64,000 nt of DNA from Archivesica marissinica (Eukaryota; Mollusca; Bivalvia; Venerida; Vesicomyidae). The stretch covers positions 13,337,788-13,401,787 of the forward strand of contig CM026402.1 in assembly GCA_014843695.1 (NCBI GenBank), written 5' to 3'. A program made the position numbers and the translations under genes. This document shows positions 27,801 through 32,999 of this stretch, piece after piece (position 1 is the first letter of the stretch; each line of letters begins with the position of its first letter). The notes beneath the pieces are model-generated. The model ran no database searches, was not told the origin of the DNA, and saw only the letters and a program-made list of their open reading frames with translations.

Positions 27801-30463
27801 TGAGGGAGAAAAACTGAAGATTGACGTCGGAGTGTAAGTGAAATACGTTGTTAATCCTGTTCCATGTTTCTGTGTGTATAGAATGGTGGAACCTATGCTC
27901 GGCGTATTCCTAAATGAGAAACGTTAATGCTGTGGATCTGAGCATGCTTGTCGGGAGAGTCTCCATACGGAAGCCTTTTATAAAGCGAATGTTTAATTCG
28001 TCAGTTAGGGCTATGAATGATTATGTCAGAAATAAACATAAACGTTATTTGTTAGCTGGTGCCAGCATGCAAGGACGCGGCTATGGTTTCAGTTCTATAG
28101 GTCTGTTGTATTACATGTACCAGTAATTGATAAGAAAAATTAAAGGCCAAAAAAAATGTGTTTACGGTTTCCCATCATTGTTTAGGAACTTTTGAAAGAA
28201 ACAAAAAATATATGAACATTTCATTTTTCTGTGTGTATGGTAAAAAAACAATTAAAAAACAATTCACTACCAACCGGCCATAACACAAGTATTTTATTTT
28301 TTAATACAACTATTTTGCTTAAAGCAGCATCCCCATCGTAATAAAGGATGTTTTGGGTAAAATATAAATACTAATGTGTGTGTGTTTACAAAAATCGAAA
28401 TAGTCACTCAGAAATGATAAAATTCCAATAAATTTAAACCGTCGTATACGCGAATTTGTTTATCAACACACGAAATGTAAACACGCACAGCGCGCATGCG
28501 TGAAACAACAGAGGATGAAGAAAATAACGTATATATTTTGAACATGAAATACTATCTATCTATCTTCCTCTAATGTCGAGCTCCTAGCGGGGATGTAGAA
28601 ATGTCCCTAAAAGACTTAGCCAACAGAGGTATGAATCAACATATCAAGTAATTTAATTAAAAAGACAACGTGGGACAAATGGGGACGATGCATTCCGAAT
28701 GTAAACAAGTGCGGACCATGCGTTCAGGTTGTAAAGAAGTGCGTGACCGATCGACTCGGAAAGTCCTACTTTCGGTTTTGAGTTTGTTTTATCGCAAAAA
28801 AACACCGTTTACCAAATGAACATAAGCATACAAAGTATAATGTTAGAATGTGTAGCAGCATTGCTACCCATACGTAATATTTGAATTTTTCAAATATCTT
28901 TTATTTCACACGATGTAATGCTGCTTTAAATGTTGTCATAAAACTACAAACATGCTAGTAAGATGACATCGCTCGCTAAACAACTCCTTTGCATATACAG
29001 ACAATATGTCGAGCCACATTAGAATTATCGATAAACTAAATGAGGATGTTTATGTATATTAATGAAAATTCTGTTTCTGTTAGTGACAGCGGCAGTGATG
29101 ACGGCGGTAATGTCGGCAAGAGACGAAGAATCCTGTCCTCGGGCAGTGAGAGTGAGGAAGGATCGGTTCACAGATCCAGGTCAAGGTCACAGTCAGGAAG
29201 TAGATCGAGTAATGCAAGTAGATCACGGTCACGGTCGGCTAGTGGATCTAGGTATGTAATGTAGTATAGCGTTTAAACTTTATTTATTTTACAACGATTG
29301 CGAAGCCAGTTTTAACAACTTATATTAATCACTCTCGTTGGCGCGGTTGAAAGCATAAATGTAGTCATTTTTGTGGGAGGTACCCGGAGAAAACCCACCT
29401 GTCCGATCTGGTGACCACCATACCAAACCCGGGTTGAGAAGCAAGCGCACTAACCACTGCCATAGAGCATAGTATAGCATTAGTTTGTACAAATTTATTT
29501 TAGCTTGATTGCGAAACAACTTATATTAATCACTCTCGAGACCTCATTGCTGATGGAATCCATCGCCGTGAATGAGAGAGAAGAGGCATGTGGAATTTAA
29601 ATGCCTTGCCTAAGGGCACAATCGTAACGGCTCCAGCGTGGCTCGAACTCCTAACCTTTCGCACCTGAAGCGCATCCACTGCGCTATCACGATTCACAAA
29701 TAGTATAGCATTGCTACACACAATACAGATTAAGCAGAAATAGATTTACATCACTATATTTAAATATATAATAGAATGTAGATTACAATATACAAATGAT
29801 ATAACCTGGCCACTTAGAGGTGAGAGTTATCAGGTGAGCATGCGTCCCATGATCCTATTAGGTTAAACTTTATTTATTTTACAACGATTGCGAAGCAAGT
29901 TTTAACAACTTATATTAATCACTCTCGTTGGCGCAGATGAAAGCATATATGTGGTCATTCATGTGGGCTGTCCGGTTAGCGCGCTCGCTTCTTACCAATG
30001 CAACCCGGGTTCGATCCTCGGACCGGGAAGTATGTGAGATGGTATGGTGGTCGCCAGATTGGACAGGTGGGTTTTCTCCGGGTACTCTGGTTTCCTCCCA
30101 CATGAATGACCATGACCCTCTAGTTATAATACCCGTACCTTTCGGTTTAAATTGTCGTGTAGCCTTCATCAATGTACCATAAATACTATGTTTAACATCT
30201 AATCCCACAATTCTCGTTACAGATCTGGGTCAGCAGGTTCTAGAAGATCAAGGTCACATTCCAGATCTCGATCTAGAAGTAGGTCAAGGAGTCCAGCAGG
30301 GTCGGCACGTTCAAGATCTGCAAGCCCTGGTGGATCAGCTAGCGGGAGGTCACGGTCTCCCAGTCCTGCTGAATCTCGACGGTCAGGGTCAGCTAGCCCA
30401 GGTCAGAGGTCAAAGTCGGGATCTCCGGCTTCTCCAGCCGGTTCAGATAGTGGTGGGGATTGA
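662..30463 (+). CDS. CTR9: CTR9 homologue, PAF1 complex TPR subunit (14 exons, 5'-partial gene span)
   Basis: Fourteen exons (662-877, 2074-2257, 3609-3697, 5431-5616, 7713-7800, 12131-12279, 13759-13875, 21025-21170, 22258-22329, 24521-24788, 25850-25986, 27660-27833, 29084-29251, 30223-30463) have AG acceptors and GT donors, and their phases join into 2235 nt, 744 codons plus stop. The translation follows metazoan CTR9 closely, with blocks such as [70 protein letters not shown] and [21 protein letters not shown]9 is the TPR scaffold of the PAF1 complex, acting in the nucleus in Pol II elongation, H2B ubiquitination and H3K4 methylation. Codons 1-400 or so are TPRs, about 417-505 a charged coiled coil, about 506-620 basic/acidic low complexity, and 640-744 an RS/SP-rich tail. 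Human CTR9 is about 1170 residues, so the N-terminal third lies upstream of the window. Introns total about 27.6 kb and are mostly repeats. Confidence 0.95.
1186..1307 (-). mobile_element. tRNA-derived SINE, family C (3' part)
   Basis: Contains reverse GGTTAACCGCTGGAGCCTGC and CCGGCGATATAGCC, as in the full copies at 13893 and 48853. Confidence 0.7.
1415..1733. repeat. Dispersed ~320-bp repeat (copy 1)
   Basis: Starts GGGATCATTCTAGAGGGCAA and ends CTGACCTAGAATGAACCCTG. Outer ends TCAGGGATCATTCTAG and CTAGAATGAACCCTG form short inverted repeats, so it may be a MITE-like element. Other copies are at 49366-49905 and 53498-53745. Confidence 0.7.
2074..2257 (+). CDS. CTR9: CTR9 exon b (TPR)
   Basis: The acceptor is atcttttag. 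It gives 61 codons plus 1 nt, starting [20 protein letters not shown] and ending [11 protein letters not shown]. The donor is GATT|gtaagtcattg; the split Cys codon (T|GT) is completed by the next exon. The last 23 exon bases plus the donor are re-copied about 19 times in the intron immediately downstream. Confidence 0.95.
2235..3226. repeat. 64-bp (and 32-bp) minisatellite copying the CTR9 exon b donor
   Basis: Each unit carries the exon end GAACATCCCAACTACGTAG-ATT plus gtaagtcattg. I count about 19 donor copies at roughly 2256, 2327, 2391 and so on to 3219; units near 2390-2550 are the 32-bp short form. The first copy is the real exon/intron junction. Confidence 0.95.
3489..3555 (-). mobile_element. 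SINE family A tail fragment
   Basis: Only the terminal ~65 bp (ACAAATTTATTTTAGCTCGA, then CACTCTCGAGA) is present. Confidence 0.65.
3609..3697 (+). CDS. CTR9: CTR9 exon c (TPR)
   Basis: The acceptor is atctgcag. GT completes the Cys codon, followed by 29 codons, [20 protein letters not shown] through ALQINQ. The donor is AACCAG|gtaattg. The exon's last bases (AATAAACCAG) and the donor recur in each unit of the 55/56-bp array that follows. Confidence 0.95.
3688..4138. repeat. 55/56-bp minisatellite copying the CTR9 exon c donor
   Basis: About eight units, each holding AATAAA(A)CCAG|gtaattgacactc and the spacer ttgtcaatcaaacttgtag. It begins at the exon c end and stops abruptly at a SINE at 4173. 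Confidence 0.95.
4173..4408 (+). mobile_element. tRNA-derived SINE, family A (full length)
   Basis: Complete from GTCGTGATAGCGCAGTGGAT to GAGCTAAAATAAATTTGTAT. It directly abuts the end of the exon c donor array. Confidence 0.85.
4571..4823 (-). mobile_element. tRNA-derived SINE, family B (full length)
   Basis: Reverse copy from the tail TTATTTATTTTACATCGATT to the head GCGCTAATCCGACAGCC. Confidence 0.83.
4889..5042. repeat. 27-bp minisatellite
   Basis: Six copies of a unit containing AATTCCCCATTCGCCGATTG. It is intronic between SINE copies and open in several frames only because 27 is a multiple of three. Confidence 0.9.
5165..5402 (-). mobile_element. tRNA-derived SINE, family A
   Basis: Reverse full-length copy ending only 28 bp before CTR9 exon d. 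Confidence 0.83.
5431..5616 (+). CDS. CTR9: CTR9 exon d (TPR)
   Basis: The acceptor is gttgatag. It gives 62 codons in phase 0 from [20 protein letters not shown] to MPMKDKDK, with donor AAG|gtatgc. The motif [11 protein letters not shown] is nearly identical to vertebrate CTR9. This donor is not duplicated, although a 32-bp array sits 320 bp downstream. Confidence 0.95.
5701..5883 (-). mobile_element. tRNA-like SINE, family G
   Basis: Reverse strand begins TCCGTGGCATAGTGGTTAAG with a later GGTTCGAA-type B box, giving a tRNA-like head. The tail is ...GGGGTGACAC. Only one copy was recognised, plus a short match near 48060. Confidence 0.55.
5936..6771. repeat. 32-bp minisatellite
   Basis: About 26 copies of a unit containing GGCATACCGAGATGTAGGTG and GACTAGAGGCGG. 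It lies in CTR9 intron d and is not attached to a splice site. Confidence 0.93.
7168..7231. repeat. 16-bp short tandem repeat
   Basis: Four copies of a unit like TTGCCGGGACATATA. Confidence 0.8.
7260..7507. mobile_element. Truncated copy of the 63145-63627 MITE, inverted
   Basis: GTGTTTAGTATTGACTCC, CAAACGTCAAT and the end TGTAATGTCGCT+TTAA match the reverse complement of 63145-63380. No left terminal repeat was found. Confidence 0.65.
7713..7800 (+). CDS. CTR9: CTR9 exon e (TPR)
   Basis: The acceptor is tattttgcag. It gives 29 codons plus 1 nt: [20 protein letters not shown] then NIWAANGI and a split Gly. The donor AATAG|gtcagt is the first of about 23 tandem copies of a 22-bp unit ending ATAG|gtcagt. 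Confidence 0.95.
7796..8300. repeat. 22-bp minisatellite copying the CTR9 exon e donor
   Basis: About 23 units of gtcagtctgttgtaacat-atag. The first gtcagt is the real donor after GGAATAG, and every unit ends ATATAG before the next gtcagt. Confidence 0.95.
8301..9405. other. Intronic sequence, no gene recognised
   Basis: A 121-codon plus-strand frame (8301-8666) and its 109-codon antisense shadow are present but show no recognisable motif. The frame starts in the last unit of the 22-bp array, so I do not call it a gene. Confidence 0.4.
9408..10213 (-). pseudogene. Broken ORF of unknown function, probably transposon-associated
   Basis: Two overlapping minus-strand reading frames look like one protein with a frameshift near 9915-9930. 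The upstream part (codons [20 protein letters not shown] to [12 protein letters not shown]) has a helical region [20 protein letters not shown]. The downstream part has a Tudor-like stretch, [20 protein letters not shown] then [20 protein letters not shown], and stops at 9408. The FKWP motif in a small beta-barrel recalls proteins common in invertebrate genomes alongside transposons. I cannot name the family. It lies inside CTR9 intron e, opposite in strand, so it is an insertion rather than part of CTR9. Confidence 0.55.
10260..10690 (+). mobile_element. L1-like LINE 3' fragment
   Basis: A 63-codon frame to TAA at 10451 contains [18 protein letters not shown], the short segment after the reverse transcriptase in L1-type LINEs that typically reads LREFQYKLLHRI. 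An A/T-rich tail ending in TTTTTTTTAAAA (about 10680) would be the 3' UTR. No RT core is present, so it is a 5'-truncated copy. Confidence 0.55.
10690..12130. other. Intronic sequence, nothing recognised
   Basis: AT-rich, with a short (CA)n at about 10903. No ORF or repeat family seen. Confidence 0.4.
12131..12279 (+). CDS. CTR9: CTR9 exon f (TPR)
   Basis: The acceptor is tgttaccag. GT completes the Gly codon, then 49 codons, [20 protein letters not shown] through QYVAAVQM. The donor GTACAGATG|gtgagt is repeated about nine times in a 50-bp array starting at the exon end. Confidence 0.95.
12265..12724. repeat. 50-bp minisatellite copying the CTR9 exon f donor
   Basis: About nine units, each holding GGCTGTACAGATG|gtgagtt (the exon end and donor), then tactacgtgatctgctt and atgtatatagcc. 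Confidence 0.95.
12760..13223. mobile_element. piggyBac-like MITE (copy 1, with internal insertion)
   Basis: Ends are CCCATCCAAAACC and GGTGTTGAAAGGG, flanked by TTAG and TTAA. It shares CAAGTAACTGACATGGACTG and the interior with the copies at 13450 and 49611. About 230 bp of foreign sequence with an A-run is inserted in the right half. Confidence 0.65.
13385..13446 (+). mobile_element. SINE family E tail fragment
   Basis: GACTCGCTCAAATGGGTAAC then CGGTAGCGACGTTAAATAAA matches the 3' end of family E. Confidence 0.6.
13450..13682. mobile_element. piggyBac-like MITE (copy 2, complete)
   Basis: CCCATTCAACACC ... GGTGTTGAAAGGG inverted ends with TTAA on both sides (13446-13449, 13683-13686). 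233 bp, no coding capacity. TTAA duplication and CCC ends are the piggyBac signature. Confidence 0.75.
13759..13875 (+). CDS. CTR9: CTR9 exon g (TPR)
   Basis: The acceptor is attattttcag and the donor AAG|gtatgt. It gives 39 codons in phase 0, [20 protein letters not shown] through KNILLK. The following intron (7.1 kb) contains a SINE, a decayed Harbinger-like transposon and a 30-bp satellite. Confidence 0.95.
13893..14166 (+). mobile_element. tRNA-derived SINE, family C (full length)
   Basis: Head GCCTCCGTGGTCGAGTGGTT with B box GGTTCGAGCCCCGCTC, then GGTTAACCGCTGGAGCCTGC and a tail ending in TAACATAA repeats. It starts 18 bp after CTR9 exon g. Confidence 0.8.
15255..15615 (+). mobile_element. 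Degenerate SINE family E copy (inside Harbinger element)
   Basis: A tRNA-like head (GGGTCAATAGTCCAGTGGTG), CCGTTCACGTAAAAAACGC, and an end CGCTCATATGGGCAACCGAC, interrupted. Confidence 0.5.
16420..16646 (+). mobile_element. SINE family E copy (inside Harbinger element)
   Basis: AGTCTTTCAGATGAGAATTT, AAAAGAACCAGAGGAGAC and GATAAATAAACGTAAAAC match family E in order. Confidence 0.65.
17177..17444 (-). pseudogene. Harbinger-like transposase fragment (DDE start)
   Basis: After a ttcttgcag acceptor, the frame reads [20 protein letters not shown] then [13 protein letters not shown]. This corresponds to the FP...NVIGCIDGTHI block around the first catalytic Asp of PIF/Harbinger transposases. Beyond GLLI the frame stays open for about 50 codons but does not look conserved. 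Confidence 0.6.
17813..18027 (-). mobile_element. Degenerate SINE family B copy (inside Harbinger element)
   Basis: TTCGAAACAAGATTATAATA...CACTCTCGTTGAAAGCG and the head CTACGCTAATCAGACAGC are recognisable. Confidence 0.6.
18075..18147 (-). pseudogene. Harbinger-like transposase fragment (helix-turn-helix region)
   Basis: An exon-like piece between catttcag and CAACAG|gtaggt reads [20 protein letters not shown], matching the ALRFLATGSFQ..VGDLHGVS region of Harbinger transposases. One base appears lost near its start, giving an in-frame stop. Confidence 0.6.
18190..18290 (+). mobile_element. SINE family D fragment (inside Harbinger element)
   Basis: AGCAAGTCACCTCACAGACA, then ACTGGTTAACCGCTTAGGTC and GGCTAAGCCTG. 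Confidence 0.6.
19180..19378 (+). mobile_element. tRNA-derived SINE, family D (full length)
   Basis: Head GGCGTCCGTGGTCCAGTGGT, B box GGGTTCGTTACTCGG, then TAAGCCTGCCCAGGAAAACA and GGGGTTTGACATTTAATGG. Confidence 0.8.
19450..20998. repeat. 30-bp satellite with an E-box in each unit
   Basis: About 51 units containing GGTCAGCTGTACAATGTAGC. Two subtypes end CACAGTAACT or CACAATGTCT; the first dominates the left third, the second the right. The unit is a multiple of three, which makes 350-460-codon open frames on both strands; these are not genes. It ends 27 bp before CTR9 exon h. Confidence 0.95.
21025..21170 (+). CDS. CTR9: CTR9 exon h (TPR)
   Basis: The acceptor is caatatttcag. It gives 48 codons plus 2 nt, [20 protein letters not shown] through RDLELAH and a split Arg. 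The donor CACATAG|gtaaac is followed at once by a 37-bp array repeating acag|agctagcacatag|gtaaac, an acceptor-like site, 13 bases of exon end, and the donor. Confidence 0.95.
21156..21938. repeat. 37-bp minisatellite copying the CTR9 exon h donor plus an acceptor-like site
   Basis: About 21 units. Each reads like a mini-exon and mini-intron: agctagcacatag|gtaaac...cttctttaatacag|. Right-hand units have diverged donors (gtgaaatta, gttaaaatt), while both flanks keep gtaaac. Confidence 0.95.
22258..22329 (+). CDS. CTR9: CTR9 exon i
   Basis: The acceptor is tcattgtag. G completes Arg; 23 codons ([23 protein letters not shown]) and a split Arg follow, with donor GCTAG|gtatac. This short exon is confirmed by phase on both sides and by CTR9 similarity. 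Confidence 0.93.
22462..23277. repeat. 54-bp minisatellite
   Basis: About 15 units containing CAATTCCATTAGCATCCCTG and GCCTGGTGTAGTACTAT. It is intronic, 130 bp after CTR9 exon i but not copying its donor. A 304-codon minus-strand frame is a by-product. Confidence 0.95.
23321..23612. mobile_element. Rearranged SINE family B pieces
   Basis: A plus-strand head (GGCTGTCCGAGTATCGAAGT at 23323) and a minus-strand tail and body (23470-23612) are separated by about 100 bp of other sequence. The two halves point in opposite directions. Confidence 0.6.
23600..23880 (+). mobile_element. tRNA-derived SINE, family E
   Basis: Contains GATTCGATCCCCCCGTCTGA, GGGACTTTAAACCGAGGTCT, TGCACGTAAAAGAACCAGAG, and ends GACGATAAATAAACGTAAAA. 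Confidence 0.75.
24217..24441 (-). mobile_element. tRNA-derived SINE, family A
   Basis: Reverse copy, slightly diverged, 80 bp upstream of CTR9 exon j. Confidence 0.8.
24521..24788 (+). CDS. CTR9: CTR9 exon j (coiled-coil region)
   Basis: The acceptor is ttgttaatag. A completes Arg, then 89 codons starting [20 protein letters not shown] and continuing into a Glu/Lys/Arg-rich helix, ending SSKSSK with donor AAG|gtgaga. The charged helix matches the region after the last TPR in CTR9. Confidence 0.95.
24965..25795. repeat. ~40-46-bp minisatellite
   Basis: About 20 units containing CAGACATAGCAAATACTCAT and CAACAAAATATGTT. It lies in the intron before CTR9 exon k. Confidence 0.93.
25850..25986 (+). 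CDS. CTR9: CTR9 exon k (basic/acidic low complexity)
   Basis: The acceptor is tcacttgcag. It gives 45 codons plus 2 nt, [20 protein letters not shown] through DGKRRR, with donor CGCAG|gtatgt. Clusters of K/R alternate with S/E/D, as in the CTR9 C-terminal region, and look like nuclear localisation signals. Confidence 0.9.
26032..26085. repeat. GGTA / GGGTA microsatellite
   Basis: A run of (GGTA) grading into (GGGTA), right after CTR9 exon k's intron start. It is interstitial and not a telomere repeat (TTAGGG). Confidence 0.9.
26211..26443 (+). mobile_element. tRNA-derived SINE, family A (full length)
   Basis: GTCGTGATAGTGTAGTGGGT through GAGCTAAATTAAATTTGTAT. Confidence 0.82.
26598..26915. 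repeat. 25-bp minisatellite
   Basis: About 12 units of GCAGGATTCACTATCAAAGT plus GTAAT, in CTR9 intron k. Confidence 0.93.
26990..27659. other. Intronic sequence before CTR9 exon l
   Basis: No repeat family or conserved frame recognised. Open frames running into exon l on the left are extensions past its acceptor. Confidence 0.4.
27660..27833 (+). CDS. CTR9: CTR9 exon l (low-complexity tail)
   Basis: The acceptor is ctgttgtag. G completes Arg, then 57 codons, [20 protein letters not shown] through EKLKIDVG, and GT of a split Val; donor GAGT|gtaagt. The block [20 protein letters not shown] resembles the SKAIISSSDDSSDEDKLKI block of human CTR9. Confidence 0.92.
28323..28925. mobile_element. 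TTAA-flanked MITE, 603 bp
   Basis: AGCAGCAT ... ATGCTGCT inverted ends with TTAA on both sides (28319-28322, 28926-28929). No coding capacity was seen. It lies in the intron before CTR9 exon m. Confidence 0.65.
29084..29251 (+). CDS. CTR9: CTR9 exon m (acidic then RS-rich)
   Basis: The acceptor is ctgtttctgttag. T completes Val, then 55 codons, [20 protein letters not shown] then [20 protein letters not shown]; donor TCTAG|gtatgt. Arg-Ser dipeptides begin here, unlike the acidic human tail. Confidence 0.9.
29270..29463 (-). mobile_element. SINE family B, internally deleted
   Basis: Reverse copy starting 18 bp after CTR9 exon m; part of the B-box region is missing. Confidence 0.75.
29483..29700 (-). 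mobile_element. SINE family A, internally deleted
   Basis: Reverse copy right behind the family B copy. Confidence 0.75.
29864..30115. mobile_element. Chimeric inverted SINE family B
   Basis: A minus-strand tail (29866-29966, through GTGGTCATTCATGTGG) runs directly into a plus-strand head and body (GGCTGTCCGGTTAGCGCGCT to TCCTCCCACATGAATGACCA). The two ends are partly complementary. Confidence 0.75.
30223..30463 (+). CDS. CTR9: CTR9 terminal exon n (RS/SP tail and stop)
   Basis: The acceptor is ctcgttacag. A completes Arg, then 79 codons rich in RS and SP ([20 protein letters not shown]) ending AGSDSGGD and TGA at 30461-30463. No in-frame alternative exists. Confidence 0.9.
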
Positions 30464-31152
30464 ACGATGAAAAGAAATAACTTTCGCAGGATGGAAATGA
30501 GATATATTATCTTGACTGTTCCGGTGCTCGTTGGAGCCGGTGCTCGGTGGAGCCGGTGCTCGGTGGAGCTATTCGTCTTATTTGTCTCGTGTATTTCGTT
30601 TGAGAAAGTTTACACGACATATGTACCATAACTCTTGCAGTCGTATTAATAGATTCATTTCTGTGTTGTATTCAGGCAAATAACGAATCAAATTCATTTT
30701 GTTACAGTAGTCCGAGACAGTCGGTTCCCATTTACAATATAATTTGCGGAGAACTTTGATAGTCGGAAGTTGGGGTGTTATTATTAGTTGTGTTACTGAC
30801 CAGCAATATACATGTAGCTTACTGATTGTTCACTGTACATCATGTACATGATGCAATATACATGTAGCATACTGATTGTTCACTGTGCATCATGTACATG
30901 ATGTGTGCTACTGACCAGCAATATACATGTAGCTTACTGATTGTTCACTGTACTTCATGTACATGATGCAATATACATGTAGCTTACTGATTGTTCACTG
31001 TACATCATGTACATGATGCAATATACATATGATAATGAAACCTATTGATGTATTATCAGATGACCTTCAGTATAGTGTTAATTTTATGTGGCTGTGGGAA
31101 CACATGCGGTAAGATTAATGTTTGGACATAGTGATTGTTTAGACAAAATAAA
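30464..31152 (+). other. CTR9: CTR9 probable 3' UTR with 50-bp repeat
   Basis: This follows the CTR9 stop. It holds a 50-bp repeat (30783-31028, about five copies of GCAATATACATGTAGC plus the palindrome CATCATGTACATGATG) and an AATAAA at 31147-31152, the best polyadenylation-signal candidate I see. The transcript end is inferred. Confidence 0.5.
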
Positions 31153-31357
31153 GTAAAAATACCAGAATCTACAATATATTCACAATTAATAAATGTGATA
31201 ATCAATAAACTGGTGACATTAAATGTAGTTATTTTGCATGTATTCATCCGTCAATACATTGCCGCTAGTCTATGTGTGAAAATGTTCACTTCTAAGTGTC
31301 GAGTGCGGTTTTGTTTGAATGGACAGTGAGTAGTTTTGGTCTCGTACATCATTCCCT

Positions 31358-31434
31358 CTCCTCGCTCGCTCTCTCTCTCTCTCTCTATCCTCTCTTGCTC
31401 TCTCTCTCTCTATCCTCTCTTGCTCTCTCTCTAC
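31358..31434. repeat. CT-rich microsatellite
   Basis: TC/CT runs (ctctctctctctctatcctc) downstream of the CTR9 polyadenylation candidate. Confidence 0.85.
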
Positions 31435-32489
31435 TCGGAAATACTATACATTCACCATTAAGACATTGCCTGCACTACCAGCCTTCCATGCCAGCTTCAT
31501 TTCCTTTAAAAGAACAATGATCTTTCGTGGATTTATGATTGTGCTAATAACTGTATGAGGAATCCCTTGTGCAACGTTGACCACCTTCACAACACCTGGA
31601 TCTGATTCAGCCACTAAAACTTACCGTATTGATATTAACTAACAAACCCAGTTGTTTGCTGTCACACAGTGTTAACTAGCATTTTCTTCTTAGGAGTTAT
31701 GGATAATATGGATAGGGTAATGTAGGCATCGTGATAGTATTTCGGTTTATTTATCCTCACCTCCGGCCAACCATGTTGTCGAGCGTTCTAAGACGATTAG
31801 TAGTGTGTGCCTTGCACCGTCGATTATTCGTGTTGATATGTAGATGTTGCTGGCTTGTGTCTTGTAGTGTTCTTGTTCTGTCCGATGATAGTGCGATAAA
31901 AGATGACATCGTGAGGCGGCTTCTTCTTCCTTTCAGTGTGACAATTCCTGAGGTGTTGGTAGTTTCTTTCCAATGCTGTCCCTATTTGTCACCCTCCTCA
32001 CTGTTGGTCATCCCGCAGCAGCATATAAACGGATATGACAGTTAGACATCTGGTCGTCTCGATCGCTCCAGGGTCTGTTCATACGTCCACCACTTCCGAT
32101 GGTCGTCAGCGATGGTGAAGTGGGTGTCCCTTGTTGCAAGTTCGACGGCCTGAAGAATGTAGGCATTGCATTCCTATCGTTATATATAGAGTCCTAGAAT
32201 ATAGGTAAAGGGTTCTGGGTGCCTAGTGAGATCACCAATCGCAACTATATTGGTGATTTCTACGATGCTGCGTCAAAAACAATAATATGGTTGGAATTCT
32301 GGAATAGTGAAATATTCACCGCATACGTAATTGATCCGATTATAAACAATTACTAGATCGATTTGTTGCAATGCATTATTTGTCCGATCAGAAAATAAGT
32401 TAGGTGAGCATTTCTTGCAGTGTAGGAATAATATACAAGACAGAACGTTTTACCAATATGTAAATAAAGCCTGCGTAGCTACATATATT

Positions 32490-32732
32490 TTGCAGGTTCG
32501 ATCCCCCGTCTGACCCTAATAAAATTAACAGTCTTTCAGATGGGACGTTAAACCGAGGTCTCGTGTCGGTGCTTTACACCGTGCACGTAAAAGAACCAGA
32601 GGAGACTGACTGGAATGGGTATCTGTCTGTATCATTGCACTATCCTCCAAAAATCTAAAATGACTAATCTCTTCAGGAGGCGTCGCTCATATGGGCAACC
32701 GGTAGCGACGATAAATAAACGTAAAACACGCA
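32490..32732 (+). mobile_element. tRNA-derived SINE, family E
   Basis: GTTCGATCCCCCGTCTGACC, GGGACGTTAAACCGAGGTCT, TGCACGTAAAAGAACCAGAG, and end GACGATAAATAAACGTAAAA; the tRNA head is lost. Confidence 0.75.
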
Positions 32733-32999
32733 TTTTGTTCTACCTTCATTATTTTTATTCCTACCAAATTGATTTCCTGAATGTTGAGACTATTGTAATG
32801 TATGTTGTGAAAATGTCTTGCTATGCTAAATTATAGTCGGTTCAAAAGCTCACTCAGACCTTGTGTTGTACTGTTACTATCTTGCCGACTAAAAAGAAAA
32901 TTTATCTAAAAAAAGATAATACTGGTAGATAGATAGACGTACTAAAATACAATTCAAAGTAAAAATCTACCCGAAAAATTCAACTATCTTCATCGGCTA

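Larger units (their letters stand above)
31153..32999. other. CTR9-TERF2IP intergenic or intronic region
   Basis: Holds a CT microsatellite and a family E SINE. On the minus strand, 32155-32044 reads AVELATRDTHFTIADDHRKW then WTYEQTLERSRRPDV and a stop, after an ATTCTTCAG that could be an acceptor. It is protein-like but I cannot assign it. Further left, frames are broken. It could be the last TERF2IP exon or a decayed mobile element. Confidence 0.3.

Noticed and set aside
31731..32045. 104-codon plus-strand frame
   Set aside because: Composition looks antisense to the minus-strand frame; no motif or splice support.
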